Below, in pieces: positions 18,431 through 27,495 of a stretch of DNA of 64,000 nt; the stretch's first letter is position 1, and each line of letters starts with the position of its first letter. The notes below the pieces were generated by a model that was given only the letters and a program-made list of their open reading frames with translations, made no database searches and was not told the origin of the DNA. Source of the DNA: an uncultured Granulosicoccaceae bacterium. GTDB taxonomy: Bacteria; Pseudomonadota; Gammaproteobacteria; Granulosicoccales; Granulosicoccaceae. The stretch is from contig CALAJN010000006.1 in NCBI GenBank assembly GCA_937922675.1, positions 124,001 through 188,000 on the forward strand, read 5' to 3'. A program made the position numbers and the translations under genes.

Positions 18431-19804
18431 TCAGACATTGAGCAGCAGGTGTTCGCGCTCCCAAGGCGAGATCACTTGCAGGAAGGCTTCGGTCTCGTGA
18501 CGTTTCAGAGCGCTGTACAGGTGGCAGAACTCACTGCCTAGCAGCTCCTTGATGGCGCTGTTGCGTTCAAACAAGGACAGTGCCGCCAGCAGGTCGCGTG
18601 GCAAGGCATGGGGCAAGTCGTAGGCATCGCCTTCGACCTTTGCTCGAGGTACGGCGCCTGCCAGCATGCCAAGCAGGCCGGACGCAAGGCTTGCGGCAAT
18701 GGCAAGGTAGGGGTTGCAGTCCATCCCGACCACCCGATTCTCAATCCGTCTGCTTGCCGGTGCGGCAATCGGCACGCGCAGTCCAGTCGTTCGATTATCC
18801 ACACCCCATTCCAGATTGATCGGCGCGGCATCGTCCTTGACAAAACGCCGATAAGAATTGACATAGGGTGCGAGCATGCAGACCGCAGAAGGCAGATGCT
18901 GTTGTTGGCCTGCCAGAAAACCATGGAAGAGAGCCGTGGGCGTGTCTTGATCATCATTGAAGATGTTGTGTCCATGCTGCGCGCAAACAACGCTCTGGTG
19001 TATGTGCATCGCACTCCCCGGTTGCTCTTGCATGGGCTTGGCCATGAAGGTCGCAAAGCACCCGTTCTTCAGTGCAGCTTCGCGTATAGAGCGCTTGAAA
19101 AAAAATACCTGGTCCGCAAGCGTCAGCGGATCCCCGTGTTGCAGGTTGATCTCGATCTGCCCGGCGCCGCCTTCCTGAATGATGGTGTCGATCTCAAAAC
19201 CTTGCGCATCGGCATAGTCGTAGATGTCATCGATGACTCGTCCGTACTCCTCTACCGCACTCATGCTGTAGGCCTGTCGAGCAACGCCTTGTCTTCCGGT
19301 GCGCCCAATGGGGGGTTCTATCGGATAGCGCGGATCGGGGTTGGGTTTGGTCAGATAGAACTCGAGCTCCGGCGCCACAACCGGTCGCCAGCCCTGATCG
19401 GCATAGGCTGCGAGCACACGTTTGAGTACATTGCGTGGCGCGTAGGGCACAGGCGTTCCATCCTGCTGCTCGACATCGTGCACGACTTGTAGTGTGACAT
19501 CGTCTGACCACGGCACCGCCACCGCCGCATTGAAGTCTGGCGTCAGTACCACATCGGACTCCGTCCACTGATTGGGGATGTCCTCGATGTCGACATACTC
19601 ACCAGTAATAGTCTGGAAGTAGATCGAGATCGGCAGGTATTGCTTGTCGGCGCGGGCAAACTTGCGTGCGGTCATTGCCTTGCCGCGTGAGGTGCCCGCG
19701 ATATCAGTGACAATGCACTCGACCTCTTCAACCAGACGTCCATTGCACCATTGGTGGAACGCGTGCGGGAGGGCATCTGTCCACCGTGCGCCGTCAGTTT
19801 TCAT
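18431..19804 (-). CDS. puuA: Gamma-glutamylpolyamine synthetase (glutamine-synthetase family)
   Basis: A 457-residue glutamine-synthetase-fold enzyme. It has the beta-grasp N-domain (VECIVTDIAGTSRGKA), the metal and glutamate motif PELEFYL, GQIEINLQHGD, the His in GSAMHIHQS, and NRTTGLRVP with ENRVVGMDCNPYLA. This pattern is that of PuuA/GlnA3-type ligases that join glutamate to amines using ATP, not of ammonia-assimilating GlnA. It is flanked by FAD oxidases and a glutamine amidotransferase, as in Puu polyamine catabolism. The real amine may be putrescine, spermidine or an amino alcohol. It overlaps the amidotransferase stop region by 4 bases. Confidence 0.86.
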   Translation of the reverse strand: MKTDGARWTDALPHAFHQWCNGRLVEEVECIVTDIAGTSRGKAMTARKFARADKQYLPISIYFQTITGEYVDIEDIPNQWTESDVVLTPDFNAAVAVPWSDDVTLQVVHDVEQQDGTPVPYAPRNVLKRVLAAYADQGWRPVVAPELEFYLTKPNPDPRYPIEPPIGRTGRQGVARQAYSMSAVEEYGRVIDDIYDYADAQGFEIDTIIQEGGAGQIEINLQHGDPLTLADQVFFFKRSIREAALKNGCFATFMAKPMQEQPGSAMHIHQSVVCAQHGHNIFNDDQDTPTALFHGFLAGQQQHLPSAVCMLAPYVNSYRRFVKDDAAPINLEWGVDNRTTGLRVPIAAPASRRIENRVVGMDCNPYLAIAASLASGLLGMLAGAVPRAKVEGDAYDLPHALPRDLLAALSLFERNSAIKELLGSEFCHLYSALKRHETEAFLQVISPWEREHLLLNV

Positions 19805-20553
19805 GAGTCAGTCGGCACAGAGCCAGTATTTTTTTTCGCGATACCGTCGAGCAGGAAGCGTTGCATGGCCTTTGCTACTGCGTCCCGCTTGAGCGGTGCA
19901 TCAAGGGAGTTGGAAGCTGCCTGTATCAGATCCTGCGGCACGTTCTTGCCGCGTACGCGAATCAGTCCCTGGACAAACTCTGGATTGAATTCGGGGTGCG
20001 GTTGTACAGTGAAGGTTGAATCGCCGTAGAGCAGAGCGGCGTGCTGACAGAAATCACTCTCGGCAACGGTGCGAGCGTCAGCTGGCGGTTCTACTACCTG
20101 ATCCTGATGCCAGGCCATCAAGGGTAGGTCGGCATCCGGGGGTAGGTCTATCGAGCTATCGCCATGCCATCGATACCGGGCGCGGCCAACGCTCCAGCCA
20201 CCGGAGAATTTCTCTACCTTGCCACCCAGGGCCTGGGCAATCAGCTGATGCCCGAAGCAGATCCCAAGCATGGGGATTTGATCGCGCTGCACGCGGCGCA
20301 CAAAATCCTCCAGAGGGGTAATCCATGCGTGGTCTTCATAGGCACCGTGGCGCGAGCCTGTCACCAGCCAGGCATCGGCCTCTGTGGTGGTCTCGGGCAA
20401 CACGTTATCGAGTGCCCGCCAGGTACGAAACGAGAAGTTCTCGACGCCCAGCAGCGCATGAAACAGGGTGTCGTAGTCACCCAGCGACTCAAGCCCTTCG
20501 GGCGCCTCGCCACATTGCAGAATGCCTACGAGTGGTTTTTCCGAGCGTGTCAT
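19801..20553 (-). CDS. Class I glutamine amidotransferase-like hydrolase
   Basis: A 250-residue GATase1 domain. The nucleophile elbow is LGICFGHQL (Cys), and the His-Glu pair occurs in QPHPEFN, completing a Cys-His-Glu triad. Its place in the Puu-like cluster suggests hydrolysis of a gamma-glutamyl amide, the step done by PuuD in E. coli. However, PuuD belongs to the peptidase C26 branch with a different elbow, whereas this protein resembles the GMP-synthase-type amidotransferase branch. Translation is coupled to the synthetase (ATGA overlap). Function in gamma-glutamyl removal is inferred from neighbours. Confidence 0.8.
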   Translation of the reverse strand: MTRSEKPLVGILQCGEAPEGLESLGDYDTLFHALLGVENFSFRTWRALDNVLPETTTEADAWLVTGSRHGAYEDHAWITPLEDFVRRVQRDQIPMLGICFGHQLIAQALGGKVEKFSGGWSVGRARYRWHGDSSIDLPPDADLPLMAWHQDQVVEPPADARTVAESDFCQHAALLYGDSTFTVQPHPEFNPEFVQGLIRVRGKNVPQDLIQAASNSLDAPLKRDAVAKAMQRFLLDGIAKKNTGSVPTDS

Positions 20554-20602
20554 TTGCTATCTCTGGTCAGCGAGCGTTGGATCAGTGGCCCTGACTGATG
20601 AC

Positions 20603-21886
20603 TCAGTATCCGAGCGCGTCTCTCAGACCGTACCACCACGAGCCAACTGTCGAATAGGGAGCACGGAATCGCTGCCCACCCGGGAAGCGATACCAGGGCA
20701 AGGCGGCAAAGCGCGCAAAGCGCGCTGGCTCGCCGGTAATGGCCTCTGACAACAAGCGTCCAAATAGGTGCGACCCGGTCACTCCGTGTCCGCTATAGCC
20801 CATGGCGTGATAGGCATTTGGCCCGAGTTGCCCAAGCTGCGGGACACGCGAAAACGACAAGGCAAAGTTGCCACTCCATGCGTAGTCAAGCCCGATCCCC
20901 TTGAGGGCGGGAAATACCTTCTCGAGGTTGGGGCGCAGACGTGCCTCGATGTCATTGGGCGTGGTGCCGCCGTAAATGGACCCACCACCAAAGAGCAAAC
21001 GTCTGTCGGCAGACAAGCGAAAGTAGTCGAGGATGTAACGGCAGTCCTCTACGCAGGCATCGCTTGGCAATAGTTCAGAGGCTATTGACTCACCAAGCAC
21101 TTCGCTGGCAACGATCTGCGTAGAGCAGGGCAGTACGCGCGGCGCAAGTTCGGGTACCGCATTGCCAAGGTAGGCGTTTCCGCACAACACCAGCGTGGCG
21201 GCACGAATACGCCCGCCCTCGGTCAGCACTATGGGCTCGCCGCCGATATCGGTGATGCCCTGCACGCGACAATTCTCGTAGATGACGCCACCGAGACGCT
21301 CGAGAGCAGCCGCTTCTCCCAGTGCCAGGTTCAAAGGATGCAGGTGCCCGCCCGAGCGATCCAGCATGCCACCACAGTAACGTTCCGACCGAACATGGGC
21401 TCGTAATGCCTCCCGGTCCAGTAGCTCGTGATCGTGCATTCCATGACGGCTCCAGAGCGCCTGCTTGGACTCAAGAGCACTCATGTGTCGAGCGTTCAGT
21501 GCGGTGTAGACGTTAAACGGTTTGAGATCACATTGGATGTTGTGATCGGCGATGAAGCCGCGAATGATGCCGGCCCCCTCCTGCAGCATGCTGCCGACAA
21601 AAGCCGCGGTCTCTGCACCATAGCGTTTCTCAATCGTGTCAAGACCTGCGTTCAGGCCGTTGACGATCTGCCCCCCGTTGCGCCCCGAGGCCCCCCACCC
21701 CACACGGGCGGCCTCAAGCAGGGCAACCCTGCGACCCGAAGCGGCCAGATGCAAGGCTGCCGACAGACCGGTAAAACCCGCCCCGACGATGCAGACATCC
21801 ACGTCTTGATCCTTGTCGACCGGAGGGCGCTCAGGAGAGGGGTGCGCGGTGGCCGCGTAGTAGCTGGGCGCGTGTGCGGTGCTCAA
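20603..21886 (-). CDS. FAD-dependent oxidoreductase, PuuB-like (copy 2)
   Basis: A 427-residue paralog of the product of 17097-18404, with the same layout: CIVGAGFTGLSAALHLAA, GWGASGRNGGQ and a C-terminal MGYSGHGVTGS. The stretches around the active site differ, which hints at a distinct amine or a different glutamylated intermediate. It is the first gene of the minus-strand cluster, divergent from the HisD-like operon with only 116 bases between, so both units probably share a control region. Assignment to amine or amino-acid oxidation is sound; the substrate is not. Confidence 0.82.
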   Translation of the reverse strand: MSTAHAPSYYAATAHPSPERPPVDKDQDVDVCIVGAGFTGLSAALHLAASGRRVALLEAARVGWGASGRNGGQIVNGLNAGLDTIEKRYGAETAAFVGSMLQEGAGIIRGFIADHNIQCDLKPFNVYTALNARHMSALESKQALWSRHGMHDHELLDREALRAHVRSERYCGGMLDRSGGHLHPLNLALGEAAALERLGGVIYENCRVQGITDIGGEPIVLTEGGRIRAATLVLCGNAYLGNAVPELAPRVLPCSTQIVASEVLGESIASELLPSDACVEDCRYILDYFRLSADRRLLFGGGSIYGGTTPNDIEARLRPNLEKVFPALKGIGLDYAWSGNFALSFSRVPQLGQLGPNAYHAMGYSGHGVTGSHLFGRLLSEAITGEPARFARFAALPWYRFPGGQRFRAPYSTVGSWWYGLRDALGY

Positions 21887-21990
21887 GATGCCGGTGATAG
21901 TTGGAGGTTGAGACGGGCAGCATAGCTCGCCAGAGCCGTGGATGAAGCTGTGATGTCTGGCGATTCAATGTTCAAGCGCGGGCACCCCGA

Positions 21991-21996
21991 TATACT
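21991..21996 (+). promoter_or_regulatory. Candidate -10 box just before the HisD-like gene
   Basis: TATACT (in GATATACT) ends only six bases before the ATG at 22003, which would place transcription start at or next to the start codon. No good -35 is seen. If real, the mRNA is leaderless. Confidence 0.25.
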
Positions 21997-22002
21997 GCGC
22001 GA

Positions 22003-23397
22003 ATGACTTCTCAACCTCTGTTACCGGTTGCCCTGCATGAGCTGGCAACCCTCGACCGCGCTGCCCGAGATGCCTTGATCGTCCGGGTGGAGGAGGATCT
22101 TGATCACTACCTCGAGGGTGCACAGCCGATCATTGATGCGGTGCGTCTGGACGGTGATGAGGCGCTGGCACGGTTTGGGCGAGAATTTGATGGTGCAAGC
22201 TGCTTGTCGGCAACCTCCATACGCGCCACAGCAGAAGACTTTGACAGGGCTTTTGATGCGCTTGATCCCGCCTTGATCGAAACCATGGAACTCGCCGCTG
22301 AGCATATTCGGCGTTTCCATCAAGCGCAGCTCCCCAAGGACATGTGGATGACCGAGATTCGGCCGGGCGTGGTGGTCGGTGAACGCTCAACGCCGATTGA
22401 TTCGGTGGCCTGCTATTCGCCGCGCGGCAAGGGCAGCTTTCCGGTAGTGACCTTGATGACCGCAATACCTGCGGTAGTCGCCGGTGTTCCCGCGCCGATC
22501 ATATTGACGCCGCCCGGTGCTGATGGTGAGGTGGATACTGCCACCCTCGTGGCAGCGCGTATCGCGGGCATCGATACCGTATGCAAGGCAGGCGGTGCTC
22601 AGGCCGTGGCTGCCGCGGCCTTTGGTACCGCGAGCGTGCCGCGCTGCCACAAAATCGTGGGTCCGGGCTCCCCGTGGCTAGTAGCAGCAAAGCGCTTGTT
22701 GTCCGGTCGGATTGATCCGGGTCTACCTGCCGGTCCAAGCGAGACGATCCTGCTTGCCGACCCCGGTGCAAACGCTCATATTGCCGCTCTGGACCTGTGC
22801 ATCGAGTCGGAACACGGTCCGGATTCCGGTGCATTTCTGGTGACCTGGGATCGCGGCCTGGCAGAGCGCGTGCGTGAGCTGGTACCTCGCTACTGGGCGC
22901 GCATGGGGGACACGCTTGCGCATTACTCATCGACAGTGCTCTCCGGTACACGCGGAGGTGTGGTGTTGGCAGCCAACGCGCAAGAGGCCTACGACTTCGT
23001 CAACGACTATGCGCCTGAACATTGTCAGGTACTGTCAAAAACACCTTTTGAGCATTTGGCGCACTTGCGCAATGCATCGGAAATACTGTTGGGCGAACAT
23101 GCAGCGGGTTCTCTTGCCAACTATCTGATGGGCCCTAACTGCGTGTTGCCCACCGCGGCTGGCGCGCGGACTCATTCACCTCTTGGTGTACCCGATTTCA
23201 TGAAGACCTGCTCCATCGGGCACGTCACCGAAACCGGCTATCAAGCGTTGGCGCCACACACTCATCGTTTTGCCTGCTACGAAGGCTTTGATGGTCACGC
23301 CAATGCCGTGTCTGTACTGCGTGAACAAGCACATGCAGGCAAGGAGCCCGGCCCGGGTGGTGTGGGTGATTCAATCGATGGGGTGACCCATTCATGA
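22003..23397 (+). CDS. Histidinol dehydrogenase family paralog (non-biosynthetic context)
   Basis: A 464-residue HisD-family enzyme. The family uses two NAD+-dependent steps to oxidise an alcohol to an acid. Seen motifs are GRFGREFD-like N-terminus, YSPRGKGSFP, CKAGGAQAVAA, IVGPGSPWLVAAKR, LPAGPSETILLAD and the catalytic Glu-His in YAPEHCQ. Differences from biosynthetic HisD are visible: the usual GPGN is GPGSPW, and the zinc-binding segment normally written QAEHD reads ESEHG here, so the Gln ligand is replaced by Glu. It sits in no his operon but is coupled to a gamma-glutamyltransferase. It more likely oxidises another amino alcohol or aldehyde, possibly a glutamylated one. Confidence 0.85.
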   Translation: MTSQPLLPVALHELATLDRAARDALIVRVEEDLDHYLEGAQPIIDAVRLDGDEALARFGREFDGASCLSATSIRATAEDFDRAFDALDPALIETMELAAEHIRRFHQAQLPKDMWMTEIRPGVVVGERSTPIDSVACYSPRGKGSFPVVTLMTAIPAVVAGVPAPIILTPPGADGEVDTATLVAARIAGIDTVCKAGGAQAVAAAAFGTASVPRCHKIVGPGSPWLVAAKRLLSGRIDPGLPAGPSETILLADPGANAHIAALDLCIESEHGPDSGAFLVTWDRGLAERVRELVPRYWARMGDTLAHYSSTVLSGTRGGVVLAANAQEAYDFVNDYAPEHCQVLSKTPFEHLAHLRNASEILLGEHAAGSLANYLMGPNCVLPTAAGARTHSPLGVPDFMKTCSIGHVTETGYQALAPHTHRFACYEGFDGHANAVSVLREQAHAGKEPGPGGVGDSIDGVTHS

Positions 23398-24992
23398 GAT
23401 CACTTGACCAACCCGGACGTTCTCCGGTTCACTCCATGCACGGCATGGTGTGTACCTCGCAAACGCTTGCCAGCGATGTGGGCCTGGATGTGCTCAAGGC
23501 GGATGGCAACGCGATGGATGCAGCGATTGCTGCCTGCGCCATGCAATGTGTTGTGGAGCCGGGGATGACCGGTATTGGCGGTGACTGCTTTGCAATGTTC
23601 TCTCCAGGGTCAGGTACGCCTGTGGCCTTCAATGGCTCTGGTCGCGCGCCCAGCGCAGCTACTGTTGAGGCACTTGCCGTACGCGGTGTAACCGCCCTTG
23701 AGCGCGCCTCACCCCATTCGGTAGTGGTGCCTGGTTCCATAGACGCGTGGACGCGCCTGCATGCTGATCATGGACGCATGCCGTTCTCCGAGTTGTTAGC
23801 GCCTGCGATCCGCACAGCGCGCGAGGGCTATCCAATATCGTCAAGGATCGCCTGGGACACGAGCAAGCAGGTCGACTTTCTCAAACAGCATCATCCCCGT
23901 GCGGCGGACATCTATCTGGACAAGGGCGAGGCGCCTGCGGTTGGCAGCGTGCGCGTGTTGCCGGAGCTTGCACAGGCGCTTGAGGCAATCGCACAGGAAG
24001 GGCGCGATGCCTTCTACCGTGGCACATTGGCACAAGACATGGTCGATGAGCTGCAAGATCTCGGCGGGCTGCACACACTGGCGGATTTCGAGCGTGCCTC
24101 TGGCGACTATGTAGACCCGATTGCGATTCCCTATCGCGGCAAGACCATCTGGGAGTGCCCGCCGAACGGTCAGGGTTTGATTGCGTTACTGCTGTTACGA
24201 CTGGCAGATCGACTGGATGCGGCCACGTGCAGCCCTCTTGATGTAGATCGAATTCACGCAGAGATTGAAGCCTGTCGTCAGGCATATCGTGTCAGAGATG
24301 ACAGGCTTGCAGATCTTGATCAGGCGGATGTGCCTGTTGATCGTATCCTCTCAGACGAGCATGCCGATGCACTGGTGGCAGCCATTGATCCCCATCGCGC
24401 CACCGTACCGCCTGTGGCGCTGGGCTTGCCTGATCACCGCGACACGGTCTACATCAGTGTGGTCGACAAGGATCGCAACTGCGTAAGCTTTATCAATACC
24501 CTGTTCGACATGTTTGGCAGTGGCATCACTACACGTAGTGGCGTGACCCTTACCAATCGTGCGCAAGCTTTCTCGCTGGATCCGAAAAGCCCGAATGTGA
24601 TCGCGCCACACAAGCGACCTCTGCATACCATCATTCCTGCACTTGCCACCCGCGGCGATGATCATCAGGTAGACCTGGTTTTTGGTGTCATGGGCGGGCA
24701 ATATCAGGCGATGGGGCATTTGCAGTTTCTGTCGCGCTATCTGACAGACGGTATGGACTTGCAGGAAGCCATGGATGTGCCACGCTTCATGCCTGATCCC
24801 ACTACTGGCGTTGTTGAGGTAGAGAGTGGTATTGATGCCCAGGTTCGTGTGGCCTTGAGTGAGAGAGGTCACCAAATCATGCTGGCCGAGACGCCGATTG
24901 GTGGGGCGCAGGCTATCGCGATTTCCCCAGACAGACGCGTGTTGACCGGCGCGTCGGATCCGCGCAAGGACGGGTGCGCGTCAGGCTATTGA
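23394..24992 (+). CDS. ggt: Gamma-glutamyltransferase (cytosolic type)
   Basis: A 532-residue Ntn-hydrolase of the gamma-glutamyltranspeptidase family. The autoprocessing threonine is in HRDTVYISVVD, preceded by a large subunit with GGDCFAMF and GRAP. The small subunit contains the glycine motif and PRKDGCASGY at the end. No signal peptide is visible, unlike the periplasmic E. coli enzyme, so it should act on gamma-glutamyl compounds in the cytosol. It overlaps the HisD-like stop by 4 bases and precedes dsrC by 7 bases. Together with the divergent glutamylation cluster, it may remove glutamate from a catabolic intermediate. Confidence 0.9.
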   Translation: MRSLDQPGRSPVHSMHGMVCTSQTLASDVGLDVLKADGNAMDAAIAACAMQCVVEPGMTGIGGDCFAMFSPGSGTPVAFNGSGRAPSAATVEALAVRGVTALERASPHSVVVPGSIDAWTRLHADHGRMPFSELLAPAIRTAREGYPISSRIAWDTSKQVDFLKQHHPRAADIYLDKGEAPAVGSVRVLPELAQALEAIAQEGRDAFYRGTLAQDMVDELQDLGGLHTLADFERASGDYVDPIAIPYRGKTIWECPPNGQGLIALLLLRLADRLDAATCSPLDVDRIHAEIEACRQAYRVRDDRLADLDQADVPVDRILSDEHADALVAAIDPHRATVPPVALGLPDHRDTVYISVVDKDRNCVSFINTLFDMFGSGITTRSGVTLTNRAQAFSLDPKSPNVIAPHKRPLHTIIPALATRGDDHQVDLVFGVMGGQYQAMGHLQFLSRYLTDGMDLQEAMDVPRFMPDPTTGVVEVESGIDAQVRVALSERGHQIMLAETPIGGAQAIAISPDRRVLTGASDPRKDGCASGY

Positions 24993-24999
24993 GCATGAC

Positions 25000-25317
25000 A
25001 TGACCATGAAAGTCGATACGGACCCGGAAGGCTATCTGCGCGAGCGCAGCAACTGGACACGCGCTTTGGCAGAGCAGATGGCAGCAGCGGATGATATCGA
25101 GCTCAGTGAGGCTCACTGGGAAGTGATTGAGTTCTTGCAGGAGTACTACACGCAGTACGAGATTGCTCCCGCGATTCGTATTCTGACCAAGCAGATTGGC
25201 AAGCGCTTTGGCAAGGAAAAGGGCAACAGTCGTTATCTGTATGAGCTCTTTCCACGCGGGCCTGCCAAGCAGGCCTGTCGTTACGCGGGCCTTCCGAAAC
25301 CCACAGGCTGTGTTTGA
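25000..25317 (+). CDS. dsrC: DsrC-like sulfur carrier protein
   Basis: A 105-residue DsrC/TusE family protein. Its C-terminal arm ends AKQACRYAGLPKPTGCV, with both conserved cysteines: the penultimate one and another ten residues before it. TusE of the tRNA thiolation relay keeps only the penultimate cysteine, so two argues for a DsrC that forms an intramolecular disulfide or trisulfide. No dsrAB, dsrEFH or tusBCD is present nearby. Instead, DsrM-like and DsrK-like genes follow, which in sulfur metabolism reduce the DsrC disulfide. The start could be the ATG at 25000 or 25006. Substrate in this organism is unknown. Confidence 0.9.
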   Translation: MTMKVDTDPEGYLRERSNWTRALAEQMAAADDIELSEAHWEVIEFLQEYYTQYEIAPAIRILTKQIGKRFGKEKGNSRYLYELFPRGPAKQACRYAGLPKPTGCV

Positions 25318-25348
25318 AGCGAGTAACTCAGTAACGGTTCCCGCGGTT

Positions 25349-26011
25349 ATGTATGCCGTGGGTTTCGCGCTTGCTTCTTACGTCATGCTTGCAGCCCTTG
25401 CGTGGCGGATGTGGCGTTGGTATCACATTGCGCAGCCCTTGCCCATCCCGCTCACTCCAGCGCCGCGCAGTAGAATTGGTGTGGTGTTGCGTCTGGCAAG
25501 AGAGGTCCTGTTTTTCAGAACCTTGCTCAGGGCAAGTCCTGTTACCTGGCTCGGCTGTATGTTGATGCACTATGGTTTTTTGTTGGTATTGCTGCTGCAC
25601 TTGCGTTTCCTGTTGCCAGAGTTGCCCCTCTGGCTCGTTCCCTTGATTGCATGGGGCAATATCGCCAATCTGGCTTTACTCGCAGGACTGGTGCTGCTCC
25701 TGTGTCGGCGGGTGTTTGTGGCACGCATTCGCTATGTGTCTATCCCCAGTGACTTCGGGTGGTTGGGTTTGCTGTTGATCATTGTCATCAGCGGCATGGC
25801 CCTGAAACGCACGGGTGCTGCAGACCCGTATGCAGTGGGGCGATTTCTGCGTTCCGCCTTGCAGCTCGATATGTTGCCGCTGGTGGGCAGTGCGGTCATG
25901 TGGCTGCATCTACTTGGTGTTTTGGCCTTGCTCGCGTTGTTCCCCTTCGGAAAATTGCTGCACGCGCCGGGTATTCTGTTCGCACCTACACTGAACACGC
26001 GAGCGAGATGA
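25349..26011 (+). CDS. DsrM-like membrane protein (NarI/HdrE type)
   Basis: A 220-residue integral membrane protein with about five to six hydrophobic segments and several conserved histidines within or near helices (for example LMHYGF and MWLHLLG), consistent with heme b ligation as in DsrM, HdrE and NarI. It would exchange electrons between the membrane quinone pool and the DsrK-like partner. I use the ATG at 25349; a GTG at 25310 overlapping dsrC is possible. The stop overlaps the DsrK-like start (ATGA), as expected for subunits of one complex. Family resemblance is by topology and context more than by a crisp motif. Confidence 0.75.
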   Translation: MYAVGFALASYVMLAALAWRMWRWYHIAQPLPIPLTPAPRSRIGVVLRLAREVLFFRTLLRASPVTWLGCMLMHYGFLLVLLLHLRFLLPELPLWLVPLIAWGNIANLALLAGLVLLLCRRVFVARIRYVSIPSDFGWLGLLLIIVISGMALKRTGAADPYAVGRFLRSALQLDMLPLVGSAVMWLHLLGVLALLALFPFGKLLHAPGILFAPTLNTRAR

Positions 26012-27495
26012 CGCGCAGCTACCCGATCATCCCGCTGGTATCCGAGTCGAGCACTAGTGAGGCGCTCGGGTATCCAGGCGAGCTGGTCGATGATTGGCAG
26101 CAAATCGCTATCGTGCGCTTGGGTGAGCTGGTCAATGGCAACCGTGCGCTGGCGGTGTTCATGGATACCTGCACGCGTTGCGGTGCTTGTGCAGACAAGT
26201 GCCACTTTGGTATCGGCACCAAGGACCCCAGGAACATGCCGGTGGCGCGTCAGGAACTCCTGCGTTCAGTCTGGCGTCGTTACCACACCTTCTTTGGTCG
26301 TCACCTACCATGGCTGGTTGGTGCACGTGATCTTGACCGAGCCATGCTTGACGACTGGTACAGCTATTTTCATCAGTGCAGTGAGTGCAGGCGATGTGCG
26401 GTGTTCTGCCCCAAAGGTATCGACACCACTGAAGTGACCATGGCTGGGCGCGAGATACTCGCAACAGTCGGCCTTGGTCAACGCTATTCCCAGACCATCG
26501 TCGAGAAGGCAGGGCGACTTGGCAACAATCTGGGTATGAAGCCAGCAGCGATTGCCAACGTGCTCGAAAACCTCGAAGAGGATCTGGCCGACGAGCTGGA
26601 CGAACACGAGTGGGGTGGTCCTGTTCGGCTACCGCTTGATGACTCATCAGCAGATGTACTGCTGGTTGTCCCGTCGGCTGATTTTTTTGCAGAGCCGCAC
26701 GTTGATGGCTTGTTGGGTCTGGCCAAGGTGCTGCACGCAGCGGGTGTTCGATGGACCTTGTCCAGCGAGGCCTCGGAGGCTGCCAACTTTGGTCTGTTTG
26801 CAGGCAACACGAAGCATGAACGCGAACTCGCCAGCCGTCTCGTATCCGCGGCGCTTGCACTTGGTACGCGACGTTTGGTGATTGGCGAGTGCGGTCACGC
26901 CTGGCGTGTTGCAGGTGCAAGACTTGCAGCGCTTATGGCACAGATGCCCGAGCACAAGGGCATCACGCTCCACGATGTACTTGACGCAGGTAGAGCCGAG
27001 CATGTCTGCGAACTCTCGCATGAGCTACTGGTGTCAGGACGGATTGCACTGGATGCCACGCGCAATTCAGGTAAGGTTGTGAGCTACCACGATTCCTGCA
27101 ATATCGCTCGAGGTGCGGCGATGGGCCAGACAGTAGACGGTGCCTTTGAGCTACCGCGTGCGTTGCTGCGCGCCAGTGTCGAGAGCTTCGTGGAGATGCC
27201 ACGCGGTACCACTCACCGCGAGACGTATTGTTGTGGCGGTGGTGGTGGCATGTTGGCTGATGATCTTGTGAATGTCCGAATCAATGGTGCTTCTCCACGC
27301 GCACACGCCTTGGCAGAGGTCGTGAAGTCGCATCAAGTAACCCATCTGGCAGCGATTTGCGCAATCTGCAAGACGCAGTTGTCTACAGTCCTGCCCTTGG
27401 CTGAGGTCGGTTTTGATCTTGTCAAGATCGACGTTGTCAGTCTGCATGCGCTGGTAGGCGATGCGCTTGTCCCACCTCATCCCGGAGAGTCATGA
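26008..27495 (+). CDS. DsrK/HdrD-like iron-sulfur oxidoreductase
   Basis: About 495 residues. Two [4Fe-4S] ferredoxin sites are clear: CTRCGACADKC (Cys55, 58, 61, 65) and CSECRRCAVFCP (Cys124, 127, 130, 134). The C-terminal half carries two CCG-type segments, including HDSCN, TYCCGGGGG and CAICKTQ, which build the special catalytic [4Fe-4S] cluster of heterodisulfide reductase HdrB/D and DsrK. That cluster reduces disulfides or the DsrC trisulfide. With the DsrM-like and DsrC genes it forms a minimal DsrC-DsrMK redox module. It is coupled to the peptidase gene downstream by ATGA. Strong family call; physiological substrate unknown. Confidence 0.9.
   Translation: MTRSYPIIPLVSESSTSEALGYPGELVDDWQQIAIVRLGELVNGNRALAVFMDTCTRCGACADKCHFGIGTKDPRNMPVARQELLRSVWRRYHTFFGRHLPWLVGARDLDRAMLDDWYSYFHQCSECRRCAVFCPKGIDTTEVTMAGREILATVGLGQRYSQTIVEKAGRLGNNLGMKPAAIANVLENLEEDLADELDEHEWGGPVRLPLDDSSADVLLVVPSADFFAEPHVDGLLGLAKVLHAAGVRWTLSSEASEAANFGLFAGNTKHERELASRLVSAALALGTRRLVIGECGHAWRVAGARLAALMAQMPEHKGITLHDVLDAGRAEHVCELSHELLVSGRIALDATRNSGKVVSYHDSCNIARGAAMGQTVDGAFELPRALLRASVESFVEMPRGTTHRETYCCGGGGGMLADDLVNVRINGASPRAHALAEVVKSHQVTHLAAICAICKTQLSTVLPLAEVGFDLVKIDVVSLHALVGDALVPPHPGES

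Noticed and set aside
18608..19492. 294-codon plus-strand frame across the PuuA-like gene
   Set aside because: It is antisense to a full-length ligase with all motifs, and shows no recognisable domain.
22003..23397. Biosynthetic hisD
   Set aside because: No other his gene is nearby, the zinc ligand and GPGN motifs differ, and the operon partners belong to other pathways.
25000..25317. TusE (tRNA thiolation) instead of DsrC
   Set aside because: Both C-terminal cysteines are present and DsrM/DsrK-like genes follow, whereas tusBCD are absent. TusE carries only the last cysteine.
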